DNA of 64,000 nt, taken from WSZJ01 sp964590435. GTDB taxonomy: Bacteria; Planctomycetota; MHYJ01; WSZJ01. Positions 41,777 through 49,014 of the stretch are shown piece by piece. The stretch covers positions 10,102 to 74,101 of the forward strand of contig CAZPWT010000073.1 of the NCBI GenBank assembly GCA_964590435.1, given 5' to 3'. Within the stretch, counting starts at the first letter, position 1. The number at the start of each line of letters is the position of its first letter. A program made the position numbers and the translations under genes. Below the pieces are notes generated by a model. That model was not told where the DNA came from. It ran no database searches and saw only the letters and a list, made by a program, of their open reading frames with translations.

Positions 41777-43564
41777 CTACAGCGCCGCCGCCTTGTTCAT
41801 CACCTTCTTGAGCTCCAGCACTTTCGCGCCCCGCGGCTGCCGCGCACGCGACCAGAGCCATCCGCCGGAGATCGTCCCCGCCGCGAGAAGCAGCGCGGCG
41901 CTTCCCCACTCGAAGAAGCACAGCTTGCCGACGCCGAACGTGAGCGCGAAGACGAAGCCGAGGCCGAGGAGCCAGTCGAACAAATCGCCGGAGAGGCCCT
42001 TTTCGGTCGGCAGCGCGAGGCGGCGGGCGACGACCGCCCAGCCGGGGCCGGAGGGACGGACGCGGAGGAAGAAGTCCTCGAGCTTGCGCGGGTCGGTCTG
42101 GGGGAGGACGAACACGGCGGTGACCCACATCACCGTCGTGATCGAAACGGTCGTGAGCATCTTGACCACGAACCCGATCTGCCACCCGAACGCCGTCTCG
42201 CCCGTGTACAGCACGCCGGCGATCAGGACGCTTCCCGCCACCGCGACGAGCTCGCTCCAGGCGGAGACGCGCCACCAGTACCAGCGGAGCAGGTAGACGA
42301 GGCCGGTGCCGGCCTGGGCGGTGATGAGGAGCTGGAAGGTTTTCACCAGCCCGTCTTCCTGCCGCATCGTCAGGGCGGTCACGCCGGCCGAGAGGGCAAG
42401 GAGGGCGGCCATGAAGATCTTGGACATGGTGAGGTAGTGGGTGTCCGAGGCGCCCTTGCGGATGAAGCGCTTGTAGAGGTCGCTGGTGAGGTAAGAGGCG
42501 CCCCAGTTGAGCTGGGAGTTGACGGTGCCCATATAGGCGGCGAGGAAGGCGGCGATCATGAGGCCGCGGAGGCCGGTGGGGAGGAGGTCGCGGATCATCA
42601 TGGGGTAGGCGAGCTGGCCATCCTTGAGCGCCGGGTAGAGGGCGAGGGACGCGATGGCGGTGACGATCCACGGCCAGGCGCGGACGGCGTAGTGGGCGAC
42701 GTTGAACCAGAGCGTCGCGAGGAGCGCGTGGCGTTCGTCCTTGCAGGCGGCCATGCGCTGGACGAGGACGCCGCCGGCGTTGGCGTTCTTGTTCGACCAC
42801 CACTGGACGCCGATGTAGATCAGGAAGACGGCGAGAGCGGAGTCGAAGAACGATCCCGTGAAGCCGAATACGGGGACGAAGTTCAGCGTGCCGGGGCCCT
42901 TCGCGGCGATCGCGCTGGCCTTCATGGCCTCGACGCCGCCGACCTTCTGGACCGCGAGGACGGCGAGCGTGGTGCAGCCGACGATCGCGAGGCCGAACTG
43001 GATGAGCTCTCCGTAGACGACGCCCCAGAAACCGGAGACCAGCGTGTAGGCGAACGCGACGGCGCAGGCGAAGCCGATGCAGGTCCAGGGCTGCCACCCC
43101 ACCGTGGCCTCGAGAACCTTGGCGAGGCCGAGCGTCGGCAGGCCGCCCATGAGGATGCAGTTCATGGGGACGGCGAAGAGGAACGCCTTGAAGCCCCGGA
43201 GGATGGCGGCGGGCTTGCCGGAGTAGCGGAGCTCGGCGAATTCGTTCTCGGTCATGACGCCGGAGCGGCGCCAGAGGCGGGCGTAGAGGAAGACGGAAAT
43301 CGCGTGGCAGAACGCGAAGGACCACCACTGCCAGTTGGCGGAGATGCCGCCGGAGCGGGTGAGAGCGGTGACGTAGAGCGGCGTGTCGGCGGAGAAGGCG
43401 GCGGCCGCCATGGACGTGCCTGCGAGCCACCAGGGAAGCGATCTTCCGGAGAGGAAAAACTCGTTTAAGCTCTTACCGCTCTTTGACTTAAAGTAGATCC
43501 CCAGGGCGACGAACCCGCCGCAGTAGGTGGCGATGATGGCCCAATCCAGCACGGTCAGGGTCAT
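41777..43564 (-). CDS. Sodium:solute symporter (SSF family)
   Basis: A 595-aa protein with 13-14 hydrophobic helices. SSF hallmarks are 'DYFLAGRSLPWW'-like 'NEFFLSGRSLPWWLAGTSMAAAAFSADTPLYVT' at residues 34-66 and the central 'WWSNKNANAGGVLVQRM' segment (the W-Q-R/M motif of helix 6-7). The C-terminal part includes a large cytoplasmic loop ('PQTDPRKLEDFFLRVRPSGPGW'). It imports an organic solute with Na+; the substrate is unknown. A perfect AT-rich palindrome lies 20-44 nt before the ATG. Confidence 0.88.
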   Translation of the reverse strand: MTLTVLDWAIIATYCGGFVALGIYFKSKSGKSLNEFFLSGRSLPWWLAGTSMAAAAFSADTPLYVTALTRSGGISANWQWWSFAFCHAISVFLYARLWRRSGVMTENEFAELRYSGKPAAILRGFKAFLFAVPMNCILMGGLPTLGLAKVLEATVGWQPWTCIGFACAVAFAYTLVSGFWGVVYGELIQFGLAIVGCTTLAVLAVQKVGGVEAMKASAIAAKGPGTLNFVPVFGFTGSFFDSALAVFLIYIGVQWWSNKNANAGGVLVQRMAACKDERHALLATLWFNVAHYAVRAWPWIVTAIASLALYPALKDGQLAYPMMIRDLLPTGLRGLMIAAFLAAYMGTVNSQLNWGASYLTSDLYKRFIRKGASDTHYLTMSKIFMAALLALSAGVTALTMRQEDGLVKTFQLLITAQAGTGLVYLLRWYWWRVSAWSELVAVAGSVLIAGVLYTGETAFGWQIGFVVKMLTTVSITTVMWVTAVFVLPQTDPRKLEDFFLRVRPSGPGWAVVARRLALPTEKGLSGDLFDWLLGLGFVFALTFGVGKLCFFEWGSAALLLAAGTISGGWLWSRARQPRGAKVLELKKVMNKAAAL

Positions 43565-43583
43565 GAAGCGGCTCCGGTGTTCT

Positions 43584-43608
43584 TATACTTTATATATTAT
43601 AAAGTATA
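43584..43608. promoter_or_regulatory. Perfect AT-rich palindrome upstream of the symporter gene (candidate operator)
   Basis: An 11-bp inverted repeat TATACTTTATA / TATAAAGTATA with 3-bp spacer (TAT), 25 bp, perfect dyad symmetry, and about 92% A+T in a genome of about two-thirds G+C. It lies 20 nt upstream of the symporter ATG. The dyad fits a dimeric repressor or activator operator; a mRNA hairpin is the alternative. Confidence 0.7.
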
Positions 43609-43633
43609 GAGCGCTCAAAGGGAAGCCCTTCAA

Positions 43634-43669
43634 CAAAAAAAGACAGGCGAGGTGTTCCCCCGCCCGCCT
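43634..43669 (-). terminator. Probable Rho-independent terminator of the DUF6627-like gene at 43689
   Basis: On the minus strand an AGGCG/CGCCT stem (43665-43669 with 43645-43649), extendable with interior mismatches, is followed by seven T residues (plus strand a-run 43635-43641). It follows the stop of the gene at 43689 by about 20 nt and lies upstream of the palindrome at 43584-43608. Confidence 0.6.
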
Positions 43670-43688
43670 TCCCTGTTTCACAACCCCG

Positions 43689-44057
43689 CTAATGGCAGTG
43701 CCGGTGATACCTCTCCCGGTCGAACGCCAGCCACCAGAGCACGACCAGGATGCCGATCGTCCACAGGATCAGCCGCCCGTAATGATCGTGGCCGGCGTGG
43801 ACGGTCGCCTCGATCGAGCTCGCGAAAACGGCCCGTTCCTCCGGCGACAGCCCGGCAAGGCACGCCTCCACTTCCGGCGTCACCGGGCCGATGTCGGCCA
43901 GCCACGCTTTCAGCAATGCCAGTGCCGCTTCCCGGCCGGGGTCCTCCCCGCCTGCGGGGAGCGGCGTCGACACCATGCCGGCGGCCGCCGGCGTGGAAAA
44001 GACCAGCATGGACAACAGGGCCAGCGCGGGCAGGAACGCCCGCAGCACGGTTCTCAT
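43689..44057 (-). CDS. DUF6627/PA2779-like small membrane protein
   Basis: 122 aa. Signal peptide (MRTVLRAFLPALALLSMLVFSTPAAA), then 'AGMVSTPLPAGGE' hallmark, a helical segment ('REAALALLKAWLADIGPVTPEVEACLAGLSPEERAVFASSIEATVH'), and a membrane helix near residues 92-110 ('LILWTIGILVVLWWLAFD') ending in a basic His-rich tail. Paralogous to the proteins at 40898 and 44165. Function of the family is unknown; in other bacteria members sit next to PA2778-type cysteine peptidases, none of which is seen here. Confidence 0.65.
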   Translation of the reverse strand: MRTVLRAFLPALALLSMLVFSTPAAAGMVSTPLPAGGEDPGREAALALLKAWLADIGPVTPEVEACLAGLSPEERAVFASSIEATVHAGHDHYGRLILWTIGILVVLWWLAFDRERYHRHCH

Positions 44058-44164
44058 GCACGCCTCCTTCCTGGCGCGCCCCCTGGCGAACGGCAACGGC
44101 CCGACCTGAAGTGACATGAATCATACCCCGGCCACCGGGCGTCACAAATGGCGAATCGTCGCGG

Positions 44165-44554
44165 CTACTCCGCCGTGCGGGCCGCCGGGGCGGGCTCCAG
44201 TTCCGCCCCGAGGTGTCGCCGATGACGGCGCACGCGGTCGATGATGACGATCACGATGATCAGCGCCACGAACACGACGACGCAGCCGATCACGAGCAGC
44301 GCGACGAGCGCGTCGTTCGAGGCGCGCAGCTGCGACGCGGGAAGACCCGCGAGGAGGAGGAGGTCAGAGGTCGGAAGCACCCGGAGGGCCGACTCCAACC
44401 CCGGGAGACCCCGGGCCGCACGCTCGAGAGCCGCTTCCCTCTCCGCCGGCTGCGGACGAGGCGTGCTGACCATCCCGGCTTGGGCGGGAATGACGATCAG
44501 CAGGTTTGTCAGGACGGCCAGCGTGACCAGGAACGCCGAGATCGCGGAACGCAC
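44165..44554 (-). CDS. DUF6627/PA2779-like small membrane protein
   Basis: 129 aa from GTG at 44554, with a strong Shine-Dalgarno (GGAGGGAG). Signal peptide followed by 'AQAGMVSTPRPQPAER', helices 'EAALERAARGLPGLESALRVLPTSDLLLLAGLP', a membrane helix (about residues 86-106, 'LLVIGCVVVFVALIIVIVIID') and a short basic tail. Third paralogue in the 40.9-44.6 kb region. Confidence 0.65.
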   Translation of the reverse strand: MRSAISAFLVTLAVLTNLLIVIPAQAGMVSTPRPQPAEREAALERAARGLPGLESALRVLPTSDLLLLAGLPASQLRASNDALVALLVIGCVVVFVALIIVIVIIDRVRRHRRHLGAELEPAPAARTAE

Positions 44555-44632
44555 CGCTCCCTCCTCATCCCCCCCGGCGCGGATTGTATCGGACGCGTGC
44601 GACCGTCCCGCAGGGGAACTCTGCCGAGGCAC

Positions 44633-46207
44633 TCAGATCGTCCGGACGTACTTCTCCAGCTCGATCTTCCACACCGGGATCCCGCAGTAGCGGTCGCCTT
44701 CGGGGCAGCTCGGCTTGATCCCCGCCATCCAGCGCAGCCCGCACGGCGGGAGCAGGTACTTGCCGATCGCCGGGTTCACCGCCTTGATCTGCTCGGCCTC
44801 GTCCTTCGAAGCGCGCCAGATTTCCTCCTGCGCGTTGTAGCAGAGGCGCGCCTTGAGCTTGTGGTGAAGGTTGAGCAGGTCGGAGGATTCGCTGAAGCGC
44901 ACCGACACGGCGTTCGGCAGCACGTACGAGGCGAACTCCGCCGGCACGCCCATCGCCTTGAGCTTCGCGAACGCATCCCACGCCCGCGCCATCGCCTCGC
45001 CGAACAGGCGCTTCCCGTCGTCGCTCATCCCGACGAGCTCCGGCGCGACGTAGTCCGGCTCGTCGTGCAGGTGCGTGAGCAGCACCGGCCGCGACGCCGG
45101 CGTCATGCGGTGGCGCTGGTCCTGCGAGTCCGCGGTGTGCGAGAGCTTCTTCTTGAACGTGAAGGACGGGTGATGAAGCGTCCGCGACAGGTGCGACAGC
45201 GTCGTGACGTTCATCGACTCGCCGAAGAAGCGGTTCGACTTCGGGTCCAGCGCCGCGCGGATCGCCTCGTCGTCCGTCATCCGCGCCTCCGGCACGCCGA
45301 ACACCTCGCGCACCGCGTCCGCCAGCCCCTTCTCGTTGTCCGTCTTCCACCCCGTCAAGACGCTCGTCCGCCCGCCCAGCTTCGCGTCGAACTCGCGGCA
45401 GAATTCCTTCGGCGACGGGCGGAACTTCTGCTGGATCCCGGTCTCCGGCAGCTCCGCCTCGGGAATCGGCTCTTCCAGGATCACCTTGAACAGCGGGTCC
45501 GCGCGCAGCAGCTCGTCCACCATCAGCCGCACCAGCTCGCGCGTCTCGGCCGGCGCGTCGGGCTGCTCGCACATCCGCCAGTACCGCAGAAGCGTGAGGC
45601 CGCTGACCGTGTGGTACATGTACGCGAAGATCGACACCGGCAGCACGTACCGCGCGATCTCCTGCGCCTTCTTCTTCACTTCCTTGTCGTACTTGCGGTT
45701 GTAGCGGCGGCCATTGAAGCGCTTGTAGTACTCCTCGCCCGTCACCGGCGTCAGCACGTCGATCAGCTTCTGGTAGCACCGCACCTGCGCGTCGCACGTC
45801 TCCGTGTAGAGCTTCAGCGCCTCCCCCGTCAGGGGCGGCACCGCGTAGCTCCCCTCCTTCACCTCGACGTACCTCTGGCTCACCTGCTCCGAGTTGTAGA
45901 ACGGATGCGAGTGCAGGAACGCCCAGATGCAGTGGCGCGACACGCGGTCGAGCGCGAACTGGAAATGCGCGTGCTGGAGCGTCGTGTGGTGCCCCGCCTC
46001 GTAGATCGACTTCGCCAGCGAGTCGCGGCGCTCCGCCTTCTCCGCGCGCTTGGCCTCGGACTTCTCCTTGTCCCCGCCGACTTCCTCCGGCGTGATGATT
46101 CCCTTGGCGGAGTAGCACGTGCGTGCGGTGGCCACGGCGTTTTCGAACGGGCGTTCGAACGCGTTGACGAGGCGGACGATCGGGGGGCCGCTGAGGAAGG
46201 TGGTCAT
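44633..46207 (-). CDS. thyX: Two-domain ThyX-like (FAD-dependent thymidylate synthase family) protein
   Basis: 524 aa, about twice a standard ThyX subunit. The N-terminal copy has 'HFQFALDRVSRHC' and 'YNSEQVSQRYVE', matching the RHRxxSxNExSxRY catalytic/FAD motif in relaxed form, and 'HHTTLQHAHF' (substrate-binding His region). The C-terminal copy has 'SQDQRHRMTPASRPV', a divergent version of the same motif. Long ThyX proteins of about 530 aa are known in Chlamydia. It would methylate dUMP to dTMP using methylene-tetrahydrofolate and FADH2. Whether both copies are active is unclear. A canonical ThyA is not in this window. Confidence 0.75.
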   Translation of the reverse strand: MTTFLSGPPIVRLVNAFERPFENAVATARTCYSAKGIITPEEVGGDKEKSEAKRAEKAERRDSLAKSIYEAGHHTTLQHAHFQFALDRVSRHCIWAFLHSHPFYNSEQVSQRYVEVKEGSYAVPPLTGEALKLYTETCDAQVRCYQKLIDVLTPVTGEEYYKRFNGRRYNRKYDKEVKKKAQEIARYVLPVSIFAYMYHTVSGLTLLRYWRMCEQPDAPAETRELVRLMVDELLRADPLFKVILEEPIPEAELPETGIQQKFRPSPKEFCREFDAKLGGRTSVLTGWKTDNEKGLADAVREVFGVPEARMTDDEAIRAALDPKSNRFFGESMNVTTLSHLSRTLHHPSFTFKKKLSHTADSQDQRHRMTPASRPVLLTHLHDEPDYVAPELVGMSDDGKRLFGEAMARAWDAFAKLKAMGVPAEFASYVLPNAVSVRFSESSDLLNLHHKLKARLCYNAQEEIWRASKDEAEQIKAVNPAIGKYLLPPCGLRWMAGIKPSCPEGDRYCGIPVWKIELEKYVRTI

Positions 46208-46294
46208 GGGGGCGCGGGAAGTCGCGAAGAGGTGTTAGGAAAAAGTTTATGATGCCCTCGACCGGCCTGAAAGCGAATTCGTGGAGGGGTGCCG

Positions 46295-47119
46295 ATGGGA
46301 CTGGATGTCATGGTGATGCCGTTGACCCGCTATTTCGGCGGCGCTTATCAAGGCCCTGTGGAGCAGTTATCAGGCGGAAACGTCCAGCGCGTCGGGTCCC
46401 CCAAGCCGTCGGACTCCGGTTCTGCCGCGTCGGAAAAGGTCGAAACCCTCCGCCGCCTCGTCAGCAAGGCCGCGGGTCGCGAGGTGAGCTGGACCGAGAC
46501 CGGCGAGGTGGCCTGGTCAGCGCAGTACCACTACCAGGCGTACACCTACCTGCGTGCCTACGCCGCGTCACTCGAGTATCCGGACATCGAGCCGCCCCGG
46601 CCGGGCTGCCTGTCCTTCCGAAGTCGATCCGGGCCCCGTTATACACGCATCACTCTCGCCCACATTCAGGGGTTCCTCGCGTTCCCCTTCAGTCGCCAGC
46701 CCCCTCCGAGAACGGAAGGGCACGTGCCTCCAGGAACCGTGCGCCCCTTCAATGACGAGGAAGACCCGTGCGACCACCCTTCCTTCATTCGCACCTGTGA
46801 GGGCGACAAGACGCGTTTTCCCCATCTCATTCACCACAGCGACAACCAGGGATTCTGGGTCCCCGTCGATTTCGCGGAGCCGATCGTGCTCGATGCGAAG
46901 AGTTTCTTCGTGCTCGGCTCGTCGACCCGGCTGCTGGCCGAACTGGACGACGTCAACCGGTCCCTGGGCCAGACGAAGGACTGGGGGCAACTGAATTCAG
47001 GCGAGCGGGCCTCACCCGAGGGCGCTCCTCTCCCGAACGTGCGGTACGGCTGGTCGGTGCTTCACGCAGCCGCCCGGATCAGCGTCGAGAAGAACATGCC
47101 GGTCGTTTTCGATGGATAA
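46295..47119 (+). CDS. Uncharacterised protein with immunity-protein-like features
   Basis: 274 aa, ATG with a good Shine-Dalgarno (GGAGGGG). The start 'MGLDVMVMPLTRYF', the internal 'LIHHSDNQGFWVPVDFAEPI' and 'FVLGSSTRLLAELDDVNRSLG', and the end 'NMPVVFDG' are, from memory, shared by a widely distributed uncharacterised family often found in polymorphic toxin-immunity contexts. The G+C and codon use look slightly lower than in the neighbours, hinting at acquisition. Function unknown. Confidence 0.6.
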   Translation: MGLDVMVMPLTRYFGGAYQGPVEQLSGGNVQRVGSPKPSDSGSAASEKVETLRRLVSKAAGREVSWTETGEVAWSAQYHYQAYTYLRAYAASLEYPDIEPPRPGCLSFRSRSGPRYTRITLAHIQGFLAFPFSRQPPPRTEGHVPPGTVRPFNDEEDPCDHPSFIRTCEGDKTRFPHLIHHSDNQGFWVPVDFAEPIVLDAKSFFVLGSSTRLLAELDDVNRSLGQTKDWGQLNSGERASPEGAPLPNVRYGWSVLHAAARISVEKNMPVVFDG

Positions 47120-47295
47120 GTGCCGGTGACCCGGCTCGCCTCCGCTACGAAGAGTGCCCGACCCCCGCGACCGGATCGTCGTGCGCCTCGACGAACTCCG
47201 CGAATCTCTCCACGAACGCGATCGGCGCTTCGCAGCCCCCATCCACATCGCGGCCTTGAGCGAAACCACCCCGCGCACCGATACTGGTCCCGCGC

Positions 47296-48024
47296 ATGAA
47301 ATGGGTCACCACCGAGTACGAAGACCACCCGACGCCGGGCGACTGGATCGCCGAGCGCCTCGACGGCCTCACCAGGACCCTGCGGGAACGCGACAAGCGC
47401 TTCGAGGAACTCAAGCCCGGGGAGTTTCTCGACCCTGAGTCCGTGTATGGGGCGCTGAAGGGCGGGAAGTACGACGAGGCCGTGGCTCTGGTGTGCGGCA
47501 AGTACGGGATCGACCCGGCGCGGGTGAAGGTCACGTGGGTGAAGACGGACACGGACCCCCGGATTGCGGGGCACGTGCACTCGGAGGCCCTGGGGCCCGT
47601 GGAGCTCGTGCTCCTCGAGGGGCACCGGACGAAACCGAAGGTGCTCGGCATGGTGATCGCGCACGAGCTGGGCCATGCCTACCTGTCGGACCACGGCATC
47701 CCGAACGGCGAGGACTGGGAAGAGGAGTCGGCGACGGACCTGGTGACGATCGTCAAGGGGCTGGGGAAGCTGACGGTCAACGGCGTCGAGGTCGCGAAGT
47801 ACCAGGAGACGGCCGGGGCGCGGGCTCACGGGTACCTGAAGCGCGAGGCGGTGATTTTCGCGCACGCGCGGGTTGCGGAGGAAGCGGGGATGCCCGACGA
47901 GGCGATGCGTGCCGGCCTGGGTCCGGCCGCGCTGAGTTACTTGGACACGCTGTCGGGGGCCGGGAGAGGCGGCTGCATGGGCGTGCTCGTGGCGCTGGCG
48001 ACGGGATGGCTTGCGGGCCGCTGA
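47296..48024 (+). CDS. Small zincin-like metallopeptidase
   Basis: A 242-aa protein, no signal peptide. The segment 'VIAHELGHAYLSDHG' (HELGH, about residues 122-126) followed by 'EEESATDLVTIV' (likely third Glu ligand) is a zincin active site. The N-terminal half includes 'YGALKGGKYDEAVALVCGKYGI'. Substrate unknown. Starts at ATG 47296, 177 nt after the immunity-like gene; that gap (47120-47295) shows no clear feature. Confidence 0.65.
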   Translation: MKWVTTEYEDHPTPGDWIAERLDGLTRTLRERDKRFEELKPGEFLDPESVYGALKGGKYDEAVALVCGKYGIDPARVKVTWVKTDTDPRIAGHVHSEALGPVELVLLEGHRTKPKVLGMVIAHELGHAYLSDHGIPNGEDWEEESATDLVTIVKGLGKLTVNGVEVAKYQETAGARAHGYLKREAVIFAHARVAEEAGMPDEAMRAGLGPAALSYLDTLSGAGRGGCMGVLVALATGWLAGR

Positions 48025-48113
48025 AGGGGCGTCGAGGTCCGGGTCGCCCCCGGGGGCCCGCGCGGAGGAACGTGCTACGATCCCGGCGTCCCGCCCCCCG
48101 GTGGAGTCCGCGC

Positions 48114-48950
48114 GTGCGTTTTCCATTCACCGCCCTGCTGCTGCTCGTCGTTGCGCCGCTGGGTGCGGTGGCGGGAGACGACGACTCGTTTCGCGTCTCC
48201 GCCGGGTTGGGAGCCTTTGCCGCGGGTCCGCGGCTCCTGGCTGGCCGGGCGTCCTTCGACGAAGCCGCCGCGGAGAGCGAGCGGCTCGAGTTCGTGCGCG
48301 ACCTGAATCTCGGGAGGCGGACGATCGCCCCTGCCGTGGAACTGCGCTTTGAGGTGGGCGTCCTCGGCGGCCTGGCCGCCTCCTGGTTCGAGTCGAACAC
48401 CGAGGGAACCAGCACGCTCGACCGCGCCGCCTCGTTCGACGGCCGGTCGTTCCTCGCCGGGCAGCGCCTCAAGTCGCGCCTCGAGTGGAGCGAGTGGACG
48501 GTCCGCTACGAACGCTGCCTGTTCCGCCAGCCCGGCGCGCCCGGCGCCTCGCTGTATGCCGGCATCGGCGTCCTGCAGGGCCGAGCTCGGCTCAACATCT
48601 GGCCGCGCCATCCGGTCCTGGGCGGGGTCGACTCGCTGGGCGACGGCGCCCACGGGCTGTCGCCCCTCCTCTCGGCCAGGTTCGAAGGCCGGATCCACGA
48701 CGCCATCTCGGTCTCCCTCGCGGCGCACGTCGCCTTCCCGCTGCGCCTCCGCGGCCGATCCGTGGAGTCCGAGTCGATCGAGGTTTCCCTGAAGTGGTGC
48801 CCGATCCCCTACGTCGCGCTGGTCGGGGGATGGCGCCTCCGCCGCGCGGAACTCCGCTTCCGCGGCCGCGAAAGCAGCGGCTCCCAGGTGGACAATCGCG
48901 TGCTGCTGGTCCAGGAGGAACCGTTCGTGGGGATCGAAATCTCGTTCTGA
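48114..48950 (+). CDS. Outer-membrane beta-barrel candidate
   Basis: 278 aa from a GTG start. Signal peptide (VRFPFTALLLLVVAPLGAVAG) followed by repeated alternating amphipathic strands ('AVELRFEVGVLGGLAASWFES', 'SLYAGIGVLQGRARLNIW', 'AISVSLAAHVAFPLRLRGR', 'YVALVGGWRLRRAELRFRGR') and a C-terminal aromatic residue ('PFVGIEISF'), the signature of the outer-membrane insertion signal. It supports a diderm organisation. Function of the barrel is unknown. A terminator hairpin follows. Confidence 0.65.
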   Translation: MRFPFTALLLLVVAPLGAVAGDDDSFRVSAGLGAFAAGPRLLAGRASFDEAAAESERLEFVRDLNLGRRTIAPAVELRFEVGVLGGLAASWFESNTEGTSTLDRAASFDGRSFLAGQRLKSRLEWSEWTVRYERCLFRQPGAPGASLYAGIGVLQGRARLNIWPRHPVLGGVDSLGDGAHGLSPLLSARFEGRIHDAISVSLAAHVAFPLRLRGRSVESESIEVSLKWCPIPYVALVGGWRLRRAELRFRGRESSGSQVDNRVLLVQEEPFVGIEISF

Positions 48951-48966
48951 CTCCCCGGAAACGAAC

Positions 48967-48994
48967 CTGCCGCGGAGGGTGCCCTCCGCGGCAG
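48967..48994. terminator. Bidirectional terminator hairpin
   Basis: A perfect 13-bp stem, CTGCCGCGGAGGG with CCCTCCGCGGCAG, lies between the barrel gene (stop 48950) and the end of the octaheme cytochrome gene (49015). Both convergent genes could use it. The T-tract is weak on both sides. Confidence 0.7.
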
Positions 48995-49014
48995 TAAATC
49001 GGAATCCCGGTCGG

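Noticed and set aside
47145..47279. Possible short minus-strand peptide ending 'EFVEAHDDPVAGVGHSS'
   Set aside because: It might be a remnant of an immunity-like protein, but length, lack of start and overlap with the gap before 47296 give no support.
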